A stretch of 64,000 nt of DNA from DATKWD01 sp963704815. Lineage in GTDB: Bacteria; Actinomycetota; Acidimicrobiia; Acidimicrobiales; Salinilacustritrichaceae. The position numbers and the translations under genes were made by a program. The stretch is taken from the NCBI GenBank assembly GCA_963704815.1, contig CAVPHU010000001.1, forward strand, positions 806,001-870,000, read 5' to 3'. This document shows positions 29,333-37,743 of the stretch, in pieces; within the stretch, counting starts at the first letter, position 1, and every line of letters starts with the position of its first letter. Below the pieces are notes generated by a model. It ran no database searches and was not told the DNA's origin. It saw only the letters and a program-made list of their open reading frames with translations.

Positions 29333-30359
29333 ATGAGCCAGATCGACGACGTGCAGGGACTGGAGTCGGTGGTCGGGGCCCGGCCGCTGGCGATGATGAT
29401 GAAGTCGATCGATCGGCTCGACGGTCACTGCCGGGCCGTGATCGACCGGTCGACGGCTGCCGTGCTCGCCTACCGCGACGAGAGCGGGCTGCGGGCCCGA
29501 CTCGTCGGTGGGCGCGCCGGGATTCGCGTGGGACTCGCCGACGTCGCTGGCCATCGACGCCCCCGACGGCGCCGTCGCCGGGACTCCCGTCGGCGCGTGC
29601 TTCCTGACGCCGGGGTGGCGGGAGACGCTACGGGTCAACGGCACCTTCTCGTCGAGCTTCGACGTGTCCGAGGCGCTCGTCCACTGCGGCAAGGCGGTGG
29701 TGCGGTCGAAGCTGTGGGCCGTGCCGACCGAGACCGCGGCACCGGCGGCTTCGACGACCGACGCCTCGCTCGACCACGCGACCAGAGCGTTCCTCGCCGA
29801 CGCACCGTTCCTGATCATCGGCTCCTGCGACGCCGACGGGAACGCGGACGCCAGCCCCAAGGGTGACCCCGGCGGCTTCGTTCACGTCATCGACGACGCC
29901 ACGATCGCGATCCCCGATCGCAAGGGCAACAAGCGCACCGACACGCTCCACAACGTGCTCGACGACCCGACAGTGGCCATCCTCGCCCTCTCCCCTGGCG
30001 ACGGTCGGACACTCGAACTCGGCGGTCGGGCCCGCATCTCGACCGAGCCGGAGCTGCTGGCCGGCATGGCGATGAAGGGCAAGCGACCGAACGTTGCGAT
30101 CATCGTCGAGCTCGACCGGGTGCAGCTCGATGTGTCCGAGGGACTCGACGCCGCCGACCTGTGGAACGCCGATCATCACATCGCCCACGACGACCTGCCG
30201 GTGCCGACGCGCATCTGGACCGACCACGTGGAGTCGAACAGGGCCAGGGGCGTGGCGGCCGGGGCCATCAAGCTCGCGGCCCGAGCGGCCAAGGTCGGCG
30301 ACACGAGTGTCGCGGCGAAGGCCGCGCTGAACCGCGACTACGAGAAGAACCTGTACTGA
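29333..30359 (+). CDS. Pyridoxamine 5'-phosphate oxidase-like flavin protein (one frameshift)
   Basis: From ATG 29333 the protein begins MSQIDDVQGLESVVGARPLA. A surplus G in the GGTGGGCG run at about 29522 breaks the frame; correction gives APGFAWDSPTSLAIDAP. Two split-barrel halves follow; the second has FLIIGSCDADGNADASPKGD, IPDRKGNKRTDTLHNVLD and VAILALSPGDGRTLELGGRA, typical of PNPOx-like FMN/heme-binding proteins. About 341 residues. Substrate unknown. Lone plus-strand gene in the minus-strand cluster. Confidence 0.75.
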
Positions 30360-30383
30360 CCCGACCGCCAGCCAGAACGAGGC

Positions 30384-30881
30384 TCAGCCCAGGTCGAGAT
30401 CGTCGAGCGCGGCCCAACGTGGGTCGCGAGGCGGTGCGGCGTCGGGGTCCGGATCGGCCTCCGGCTCGGCGGGGTAGAGGTCGGGGGCCGGACCCCGGCA
30501 GTCGTCGCTGCACAACGGGGCGACGGGCAGATCGAGCAGCACGGCCTCGCGGATGAGTGGTTCGAGGTCGATCTCGTCGCCCTCGAGCGGAAACGTGTCC
30601 TCGTCGCCCAGGCGCGAGTCGAGCTCGCGGACCTCGGCGGTCTCGGCGCCACCCACAGGACCGAGGCAGCGCCGACAGGACCCGACCCACTCGTAGGTCA
30701 CCGTTCCAGAGACGGCGATGCTGTCGCCGAGCGAGTCGAGCACGGCGTCGAGCGCGAGGGCCGACCCGTCGGGAATCGAGCTGTCGCTCAACGCCAAGCC
30801 CTGCGCGGTCATCGTGCGAGCGATCTCCTTCTGCTCGCCTGGCGTGCGCAGGAGCTCGTCGACTCGTTCGGGGAGCCTCAC
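30384..30881 (-). CDS. yceD: DUF177 (YceD) family protein
   Basis: A 165-residue YceD family protein from GTG 30879-30881, overlapping the upstream gene's stop (GTGA). Core features are VTYEWVGSCRRCLGPV, an acidic C-terminal half (GDEIDLEPLIREAVLLDLP), and LCSDDCRGPAPD, giving two cysteine pairs. YceD is linked to 23S rRNA or ribosome assembly and is normally followed by rpmF. Here it is about 2.7 kb away from rpmF. Confidence 0.85.
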   Translation of the reverse strand: MRLPERVDELLRTPGEQKEIARTMTAQGLALSDSSIPDGSALALDAVLDSLGDSIAVSGTVTYEWVGSCRRCLGPVGGAETAEVRELDSRLGDEDTFPLEGDEIDLEPLIREAVLLDLPVAPLCSDDCRGPAPDLYPAEPEADPDPDAAPPRDPRWAALDDLDLG

Positions 30882-32430
30882 AGCACGGCCTCGATCAGGT
30901 GTGGACCCGGCGACGCAAAGGCGCGGTCGAGCTCGGCGACCAGCGCTTCGGCGGTGTCGACGGAGACCGACGCCACCCCGAATCCGCGACCGACCGACAC
31001 CCAGTCGATGGGCGGGTGGTCGAGCTCCATCAACCGATCGGCGGCCGCCCCGGCCTCGGCGCCGGAGCGGTGCAGCTCGACCTGGAGGATCCGGTAGGCC
31101 CGGTTGGCGCAGACGATCACGGTGATGTCGAGCGCCTCGCGGGCCATCGTCCACAACGCCTGGACGGTGTACAGGCCCGAGCCGTCGGCCTGCAGCGCGA
31201 TCACGGGTCGGTCGGGACAGGCGACCGCCGCTCCCACGGCGCAGGGCAGCCCTTGGCCGATGGCGCCGCCGGTGAGCCCGAGCATGTCGTGGGCGGGGGC
31301 GGTGGCCGAGATGCCGAGCCAGGGATTGCCGCTCGTGGCCGCCTCGTTGACGACGATCGCACCCTCCGGCTGGGTCGCGGCCAGCGCGGCGCCGAGCGTC
31401 TTGGTGGTCAACCCGCCGGTCGGTCGGGGCGGCCGCTCGACCGGAGTCGGAGCGAACGGGGAAGCCCCGACCCCGTCCGCGATCTCCCAGAGCGCTGCGG
31501 ATGCGGGATGGCCCGCGGGACTGACTTCGATGACCTCGCAGCCTTCCGGCAGGAGCTGACTCGGCTGGTCGGGGTAGCCGAAAAGGCGACCGGTGCTTTC
31601 GTGCCGACGAGCACCGCGTGCTCGACCGAGGTCAGGGCCTCGGTGGCCGCCTCGGGGAAGTACGGAACTGCCTTGATCGTCGGCAGTCCTCCCCCGCGTT
31701 CGATTCGGGACGAGAACATCTCCGCCCACACCGCAGCTCCGGTGGCCGCCGCGATCCGCGATGCCGCGCGGACGCCCGCATCGGTCAGTCCATCGCCGCC
31801 GACGATGACCGCCGTGGTGGCGGGCGCGTTCGAGAGTCGTTCGATGGCCGCCGACACCGCGACCTCGTCGACCGATGGCACGTGGTGCTCGACCTGCGCC
31901 GGCGGCGCAACGCCGGGCGCCTCGCTCCAGGCGAGGTCCTGGCGCAGCACCACGGTCGCCACGCCCGCCGGCGGCCCGCTGGCCTGATCGATCGCAGCAC
32001 GAACCGAGGCTCCGAGCTCGTCGACCCCGGTCGGCGTGACCACGGCGCCGACCGCCCCGGCGATGGCTGCGATGTCGGAGGTCAGCGGTGCATCGGCGCC
32101 GAGGTGCCAGCCGGCGTGGTCGCCCACCAGGTTCACCACGGGGCTGTGGGCGCGCCGGGCGTTGTGCAGGTTGGCGATGCCGTTGGCCAGGCCCGGACCC
32201 AAATGCAGCAGGGTGAGCGCCGGTCGGCCGGTCATACGGCCGTATCCGTCGGCTGCGCCGGTGACCACCCCCTCGAACAGGCCGAGGACCGGCCGGATGC
32301 CGGGCGTCCGATCGAGAGCCGAGACGAGATCCATCTCGGTGGTGCCGGGATTGGCGAAGCACACGTCGACGCCTGCTTCGGCCGCGACCGCCAACAGCAT
32401 GTCGGCGCCGGTGGGTGACGGTGAGGTCAT
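30878..32430 (-). CDS. Thiamine-diphosphate enzyme, acetolactate-synthase-like (one frameshift)
   Basis: About 517 residues, ATG 32428-32430 overlapping the ilvA stop (ATGA). The N-terminal Pyr domain has FANPGTTEMDLVSALD (with the catalytic Glu of TPP enzymes), the central domain VIVGGDGLTDAGVRAA, and the C-terminal PP domain GLTGGAIGQGLPCAVGAA, QADGSGLYTVQALW and NRAYRILQ. A missing T in the TTTT run at 31581-31584 (minus strand) breaks the frame. It resembles acetolactate synthase large subunit/IlvX and benzoylformate decarboxylase. No ilvN partner is nearby, so true acetolactate synthase is not assured. Confidence 0.82.
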
Positions 32431-33656
32431 GTCCGGATCACCTCGACGGTGAACCCGCCGTCTCGAAGGTGGTCGACGACCCGGTCGGCGTGGGCCGCAT
32501 CGCGGGTCTCGACGACGAGCTCGATCTCGGTCAGCCGGGCCGAGTGGGTGGCGAAGGCTCGCTGGTGGGTCACCTCGACGATGTTGGCACCGACGTCACC
32601 GACCGCCGCGGTCAACCGCCCCAGCGAACCCGGTCGATCGCTCACCTCGACGTGCAGCCGCGACAGGCGACCCGTCCGGACGAGACCGCGCAGGATCACC
32701 GAGGAGAGCAGGCGCAGATCGATGTTGCCGCCGGTGATGACGAGCCCCACCCGCTTGCCGGCGAATCGCTCCGGGTACTGGAGCAGAGCGGCGAGGCCTG
32801 CGGCGCCGGCGCCCTCGACCACGACCTTCTCGATCTCGAGGAACAGTGCGACCGCCTCTTCGATCCTCGCCTCGCTCGCGGTGATCATGTCGTCGACCCG
32901 TTCGGCGATGATGGCGAGCGGGAGGGTCCCCGGGTGGGGCACGGCGATGCCCTCGGCGATCGTCGGGCCCCACTGCGACGCGGGGAGCGGCGTCGTCCGG
33001 CCGAGCGCCTCGCCGACCGCCGAATGCAGCTCGCTCTCGACGCCGATGACCGCACAGGTCGGGGCGACCTCGGCCGCAGCCACGCTGACGCCGGCGACGA
33101 GCCCACCACCACCGACCGGGACGAGCAAGACGTCGAGATCGGGCACGGCGGTGAGGAACTCGAGCCCCACGGTGCCTTGGCCCGCGATGATGTCGGGATC
33201 GTCGTAGGGCGGCACGAACGTCAGGCCCTCGACCTCGGCGAGGCGACGGGCCTCGGCGGCGGCCTCCGCCAGGTCGTCGCCGTGCAGCACCACTCGAGCT
33301 CCGAGATGCTCGGTCCGGGTGACCTTGATGAGCGGGGTGTCGGCCGGCATCACGATCGTGGCCTGCATGCCGAGCAGCGCTGCGTGGTGGGCCACGGCCT
33401 GTGCGTGATTTCCGGCCGACATTGCCACGACGCCGGCGGCGCGCGCCTCGGCGCTCAACGACTCGAGCTTCACCCGAGCGCCCCGCTCCTTGTAGGACGC
33501 AGTGAACTGCAGGTTCTCGAGCTTCAGGACGACCTCGGCGCCGGTGATCTCCGAGAGGGTTCGGCTCCGTCGGCACGGCGTCTCGACCACATGACCGCGG
33601 AGGGTCTCGGCGGCCCGCTGGATGTCGCCGATGGTGACGGCGTCGTGCACCGTCAC
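32427..33656 (-). CDS. ilvA: Threonine ammonia-lyase (threonine dehydratase)
   Basis: PLP enzyme making 2-oxobutyrate from threonine, first step of isoleucine synthesis. The 409-residue protein (GTG 33654-33656) has PLP Lys56 in ASYKERGA, MSAGNHAQAVAHHA, the glycine loop LVPVGGGGLVAGVS, and VITGGNIDLRLL. The C-terminal ACT domain (RLHVEVSDRPGSLGRL) probably senses an amino acid. Coupled to the TPP enzyme gene, fitting a branched-chain role. Confidence 0.93.
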   Translation of the reverse strand: MTVHDAVTIGDIQRAAETLRGHVVETPCRRSRTLSEITGAEVVLKLENLQFTASYKERGARVKLESLSAEARAAGVVAMSAGNHAQAVAHHAALLGMQATIVMPADTPLIKVTRTEHLGARVVLHGDDLAEAAAEARRLAEVEGLTFVPPYDDPDIIAGQGTVGLEFLTAVPDLDVLLVPVGGGGLVAGVSVAAAEVAPTCAVIGVESELHSAVGEALGRTTPLPASQWGPTIAEGIAVPHPGTLPLAIIAERVDDMITASEARIEEAVALFLEIEKVVVEGAGAAGLAALLQYPERFAGKRVGLVITGGNIDLRLLSSVILRGLVRTGRLSRLHVEVSDRPGSLGRLTAAVGDVGANIVEVTHQRAFATHSARLTEIELVVETRDAAHADRVVDHLRDGGFTVEVIRT

Positions 33657-33660
33657 GGGG

Positions 33661-34332
33661 TCAGATGTCTTGGTCGAACACCGAGGACCCGGGGCCGACG
33701 GTGTCGGCGGGCAGCGTCGCGTCCGCAGCGGTGCGCGAGATCTCGCCCGAGGCCTCGGATGCTCCCTGGAGCTTGGCCCGACCGGACTCGACCATCTTCA
33801 TCGTCCGCTCGAGGATGATCTCGAAGCTGGCGAGGCGCTGGTCGCAGAAGTCCTCGGCCTCGTTGCGGAGCTTGCGGCTCTGGTCCTGGGCCTTCTCGAC
33901 GATCTTGCGGGCTCGGGCCTCGGCCGCCTTCACGACCTCGGTGCGCTGCACCATGCGCTCGGCGCGGGCGCGCGCCTGGTCGAGGATCTCGTCGCCCTCG
34001 CGCTTGACCTTGGCGAGGAACTCCTCGCGCTCCTTGAGCAGCCACCGGGCGGCTCGGAGCTCGTCGGGGAGACGCTCGATGGCCTCGTCGAGGATCTCGA
34101 GCAGCTCTTCGCGGCTCACCATCACCGAGGTCGAGAGTGGCATGGGGCGGGCGGCGTCGATCTGGTCGCGGAGCCGGCCGAGCAGGGTCTCGACCTGGGG
34201 CGCCTCGTACGGCGACTGCCCGGGCTTCGGACGGCGCGGCTCGGCGCGGCGCGGCCGGGGCTGCTCCGGCTGGTCCGGGCGTGACGGCCCGCGAGGAGCT
34301 GCCGGGTCGGCGGGGTCGGCGGGGTCGCTCAT
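33661..34332 (-). CDS. Coiled-coil DivIVA-like protein
   Basis: A 223-residue protein with a Pro/Arg-rich first 40 residues and a long alpha-helical coiled coil (roughly 60-190: EELLEILDEAIERLPDELRA, REEFLAKVKREGDEILDQAR, AEARARKIVEKAQDQSRKLR). Resembles DivIVA/Wag31-type scaffold proteins and the ATP-synthase b-subunit stalk. No membrane helix. The start overlaps the coaD stop (ATGA). A role in polar growth or cell-envelope scaffolding is likely but unproven. Confidence 0.7.
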   Translation of the reverse strand: MSDPADPADPAAPRGPSRPDQPEQPRPRRAEPRRPKPGQSPYEAPQVETLLGRLRDQIDAARPMPLSTSVMVSREELLEILDEAIERLPDELRAARWLLKEREEFLAKVKREGDEILDQARARAERMVQRTEVVKAAEARARKIVEKAQDQSRKLRNEAEDFCDQRLASFEIILERTMKMVESGRAKLQGASEASGEISRTAADATLPADTVGPGSSVFDQDI

Positions 34333-34805
34333 GAGTACTGCTCCGTCAATCGCTTGGCCACGGGCGCCGGCACCATCGACTTCACGTCGCCGCCGAACCG
34401 GGCGATCTCACGGATGAACTTCGACGCCAGGAAGCTGTGTTCGGAGGCCGACGGGATGAACATCGTGTCGACCCCCGAGATGGCGTGATTCATCTGCGCC
34501 ATCTGGAGCTCGTTCTCGAAGTCGGACACGGCGCGGAGGCCCTTGATGATGAAGTCGGTGCCCTCCTCCTTCGCGAGGTCGACCACCAGCTGGGCGAACA
34601 TCACGATGCGGACGTTGGGCAGGTGGGCGCAGCATTCGGTGAGCATGTCGTGCCGCGCTTCCATGTCGAACAGCGGCGCGCCCTTCTGGGGGTTGCGCAT
34701 CGCAGCCACGACGACCTCGTCGAACAGCCTCGCGGCCGTCTCGATGATCTCCATGTGCCCGTTGTGGATCGGGTCGAATGATCCGGGGTAGAGAACGCTG
34801 GTCAA
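34329..34805 (-). CDS. coaD: Pantetheine-phosphate adenylyltransferase
   Basis: CoaD makes dephospho-CoA from phosphopantetheine. I choose TTG 34803-34805 (LTSVLYPGSFDPIHNGH) because it directly precedes the conserved core and has AGGAG 8 bases upstream. GSFDPIHNGH is the nucleotide-binding motif, and SASEHSFLASKFIREIA the second. 158 residues, standard length. The TTG overlaps the rsmD stop by 4 bases. Confidence 0.94.
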   Translation of the reverse strand: MTSVLYPGSFDPIHNGHMEIIETAARLFDEVVVAAMRNPQKGAPLFDMEARHDMLTECCAHLPNVRIVMFAQLVVDLAKEEGTDFIIKGLRAVSDFENELQMAQMNHAISGVDTMFIPSASEHSFLASKFIREIARFGGDVKSMVPAPVAKRLTEQYS

Positions 34806-35335
34806 CCGGGGTCTCCTGAGGGTGGGCTGGGGGCGCGCCGAGCGAGCGTGACCACGGTACCGCCGTAGGTCTTGTGCCTCACGTTCGCCCATCGCTCACC
34901 CGGTTCGATCGGCCGGTCGGACTCGAGCACGAGCCACGTCGCGTCGAGACCGTCGAGCAGCTCGGGCCATCCGTCGAACGCATAGGGCGGGTCGACGAGC
35001 GCGAGATCGGCCTGCCCTGTCCAGGACGCGGCGTCGGTGCGCTCGATGCGGGCACGGTCGCCGACCCGGGCCCGCTCGAGGTTGACCTCGATCAGGGTTC
35101 GTCCCAGCTGTGACCGTTCGACGAACGTGCAACGCTGGGCCCCCCGGCTCAACGCCTCGATGCCCATCGCGCCGGTGCCGGCGAAGAGGTCGACCACCGT
35201 CCAGCCCTCGACGCCGCCGAGGCTGTAGAGCGAGTTGAACACCGCTTCCCGGACCCGATCCGCAGTCGGCCGGATGTCGTCGCGGTCGGGGGTCTCGAGC
35301 TTGATCCCCCTCGCTGACCCGGCCACGACCCGCAT
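34802..35335 (-). CDS. rsmD: 16S rRNA (guanine966-N2)-methyltransferase RsmD
   Basis: From ATG 35333-35335 the 177-residue protein begins MRVVAGSARGIKLETPD. It shows RPTADRVREAVFNSL, the SAM site VVDLFAGTGAMGIEALSRGA and the catalytic LALVDPPYAFDGW. Adjacent rsmD-coaD is conserved across bacteria. The C-terminus ends in a Pro/Ser-rich SPPSGDPG. Confidence 0.93.
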   Translation of the reverse strand: MRVVAGSARGIKLETPDRDDIRPTADRVREAVFNSLYSLGGVEGWTVVDLFAGTGAMGIEALSRGAQRCTFVERSQLGRTLIEVNLERARVGDRARIERTDAASWTGQADLALVDPPYAFDGWPELLDGLDATWLVLESDRPIEPGERWANVRHKTYGGTVVTLARRAPSPPSGDPG

Positions 35336-35375
35336 GCGGCCACGGTACGACGTGGTCCCCGTGTCACGATGGCTC

Positions 35376-35570
35376 ATGGTCCATGTTCCCGACGTCATCA
35401 CGTGCATCGACTGCGGCGAGCGTTGCCACCTCATCTCGTACCCACCCGAGGAGCGCGACTGGGCACCCGGGGACCTCACGGTCTATCGCTGCTCGGGATG
35501 TCTCGACCGCTGGGACCTGCTCGTGCCCGACGAGGATGATGCCCGGGGCGACGACCATCCCATGGTGTGA
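35376..35570 (+). CDS. Small zinc-ribbon-like protein
   Basis: A 64-residue protein from ATG 35376, divergent from rsmD by 40 bases. Two cysteine pairs (ITCIDCGERCHL and YRCSGCLDRWD) spaced about 30 residues apart suggest one zinc site. The C-terminus is acidic. Similar short proteins are annotated as hypothetical in Actinobacteria; function unknown. Its last codons run into the triple tandem repeat. Confidence 0.7.
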   Translation: MVHVPDVITCIDCGERCHLISYPPEERDWAPGDLTVYRCSGCLDRWDLLVPDEDDARGDDHPMV

Positions 35571-35609
35571 CCGGGCCCATGGTGTGACCGGGCCCATGGT
35601 GTGACCGGT
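35559..35609. repeat. Perfect triple tandem 17-bp repeat
   Basis: The unit CCCATGGTGTGACCGGG occurs at 35559-35575 and 35576-35592, with a third copy at 35593-35609 whose last base is T. The array starts inside the zinc-ribbon gene's last codons (each copy holds a TGA) and ends at the recG stop. Each unit contains the palindrome CCATGG. Probably slippage, possibly a regulatory or 3'-end element. Confidence 0.85.
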
Positions 35610-37741
35610 CAGCCCTTGAGCAGGAAGTCGGCCTCGGCGGGGTCCAGGAAGAGGCTGATCTCGTTGGCCATGGTCTCGGGGAGACCCGTCCCCACCAGCT
35701 CGATGGCGGCCTCGCGGGCGCGCTCGACCCACTGCTTGTCACGGCGCAACGACGCGAGCTTGAGATCGGACCGGCCCTTCTGCCGCTCCCCCATGATCGA
35801 TCCCTCGCCTCTCACGTCCAGGTCGACCTCGGCGAGCTCGAACCCGTCTTCGGTGCGGACCATGGCATCCAGGCGTTCGTTGTCCTGGTCGATCTCGGTG
35901 GGCGCGACCAGATAGCAGTACGACGCCATCCCGGCCTGGCGCCCGACCCGACCGCGCAGCTGGTGGAGTTGGGCGATCCCGAAGCGGTCGGCGTCGAGGA
36001 TCACCATGACCGTGGCGTTCGGCACGTCGACGCCGACCTCGATGACCGTCGTGGCCACGAGCACGTCGAAGCGGCCGCGCCGGAAGAGCTCCATGGTCTG
36101 TTCCTTGTCGGCCGACCCCAGGCGTCCGTGGAGCAGACCGACCGCCAGGCCTTCGAGCTCGGTCGTGGTGAGCCGCTCGTGGGTCTCCTCGGCCGATGCG
36201 ACCTCGAGCTTGTCGGACTCCTCGATCAGCGGACACACGACGTACGCCTGGCGCCCGGCAGCCACTTCGGCCCGAACCCGCTCCCAGGCGGCCGCTTCGT
36301 CGGTCTCGTGGCGGGCCCACACCGTCTCGACCCTGGTACGGCCGGGTGGCTTCTCGGAGAGGACCGAGACGTCGAGATCGCCGTAGACGGTCATGGCGGC
36401 CGTGCGCGGGATCGGGGTCGCGGTCATCACCAGGACGTCGGGCACGACCTCGCCGGGCGCCTTCTCCCGCAGCGCAGCGCGCTGTTCGACGCCGAAGCGA
36501 TGCTGTTCGTCGATGACGGCCAGTCCGAGCGACGCGAACTCGACCCCTTCCTGGATCAGAGCGTGGGTGCCGATCACGATGTCGATCTGACCGGAGGCGA
36601 GCTCGGCGAGGATCCGCTTGCGCGCCGACGGAGGTGTCTTGTTGCTGAGCGAGGCCACCGTCAGGGACCGTGCGAACAGCGCCGCCTCGTCGTCGATGGT
36701 GAAGTCCGCGAGGAGCGACCGGACCAGCAGGGCGTGCTGCTCCGCGAGCACTTCGGTCGGCGCCATGAATGCCGCCTGGTGGCCACCCTCGACCGCCAGC
36801 AGCATCGCACTCACGGCGACGACGGTCTTGCCTGCGCCCACGTCGCCCTGCAGGAGCCGGTGCATCGGCACGGCACGGGCCATGTCGTTGCGGATCTCGT
36901 CGATGGTGCGCCGCTGATCGCTCGTGAGCTCGAACGGCAACTCGTCCCAGAACCGTCGCATCAGATCGCCGGGCACCGCATGGGCGATCCCCGCTGCGGA
37001 CCGTTCGATGGCGGCCTTGCGCAGCACCAGGGCGAGCTGGACCCGCAACAGCTCGTCGAACACCAGACGACGGCGCGCCGCGTCCTTCTCGGTCATCGAC
37101 TCGGGCTGGTGGATCGACTGCAGTGCGGCTTGCCGGTCGATGAAGTCCCACCGCTCGAGCCATCGATCGGGAAGCGGGTCGATGAGCCCTCGTCCGCCCC
37201 GGGCCGGTTCGACGCGGCGCAACAGCTCGGCGATCCATGCTGCGATCTCCCACGTGTTCACCTTCGCCTTGCCGGACTGGGGGTAGATCGGAACGATGCG
37301 GCCGGTCCGATCGCCGACCAGATCGACTTCGGGGTTCGTCATCTGGCGCCGACCGCGGTACGTGTCGACCTTGCCGACGAACACCGCCTCGGTGCCGGCC
37401 GGGAGTTGGCGCTCCCGCCAGGTCTGGTTGAAGAACGTGATCCGCAGATGGCCGGTTCCGTCGGTGATCTCGCCCTCCACCCGACCACGGCCCCGCCCGC
37501 GACCCGGAACGGCCGAGATGCTGCGAACCCGAGCGAGCACCATCGCCTCCTCGCCGAGAACGATGTCGTCGATACTCACCTGGCGGGTCCGGTCGAGCCA
37601 CCGCCTCGGGTAGTAGGTCAACAGATCGAAGAGCGTCTCGATCCCGAGCTTGCCGAGCGCCTCGGCCTTCTTGTCGCCGACGCCGTTCAGCCGGGTGACC
37701 GGTTGCTCGGCGAACCACTGGAGGTCCAGCTCGCCGGGCAC
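35609..37741 (-). CDS. recG: ATP-dependent DNA helicase RecG
   Basis: RecG remodels stalled forks and branched DNA. From GTG 37739-37741 the 710-residue protein has an N-terminal wedge OB domain (VTRLNGVGDKKAEALGKLGI, TYYPRRWLDRTR), Walker A LLQGDVGAGKT, MAPTEVLAEQH, VIDEQHRFGVEQR, MTATPIPRT, and LLHGRLGSADKEQTMELF followed by QLRGRVGRQ. The start lies just after the fakA-like stop, as in other Actinobacteria. No frameshift. Confidence 0.96.
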   Translation of the reverse strand: MPGELDLQWFAEQPVTRLNGVGDKKAEALGKLGIETLFDLLTYYPRRWLDRTRQVSIDDIVLGEEAMVLARVRSISAVPGRGRGRGRVEGEITDGTGHLRITFFNQTWRERQLPAGTEAVFVGKVDTYRGRRQMTNPEVDLVGDRTGRIVPIYPQSGKAKVNTWEIAAWIAELLRRVEPARGGRGLIDPLPDRWLERWDFIDRQAALQSIHQPESMTEKDAARRRLVFDELLRVQLALVLRKAAIERSAAGIAHAVPGDLMRRFWDELPFELTSDQRRTIDEIRNDMARAVPMHRLLQGDVGAGKTVVAVSAMLLAVEGGHQAAFMAPTEVLAEQHALLVRSLLADFTIDDEAALFARSLTVASLSNKTPPSARKRILAELASGQIDIVIGTHALIQEGVEFASLGLAVIDEQHRFGVEQRAALREKAPGEVVPDVLVMTATPIPRTAAMTVYGDLDVSVLSEKPPGRTRVETVWARHETDEAAAWERVRAEVAAGRQAYVVCPLIEESDKLEVASAEETHERLTTTELEGLAVGLLHGRLGSADKEQTMELFRRGRFDVLVATTVIEVGVDVPNATVMVILDADRFGIAQLHQLRGRVGRQAGMASYCYLVAPTEIDQDNERLDAMVRTEDGFELAEVDLDVRGEGSIMGERQKGRSDLKLASLRRDKQWVERAREAAIELVGTGLPETMANEISLFLDPAEADFLLKG

Positions 37742-37743
37742 GG

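Noticed and set aside
30878..32430. Firm call of acetolactate synthase (ilvB)
   Set aside because: Closest to IlvX/benzoylformate-decarboxylase-like proteins and without a regulatory subunit nearby; only the TPP-enzyme family is secure.
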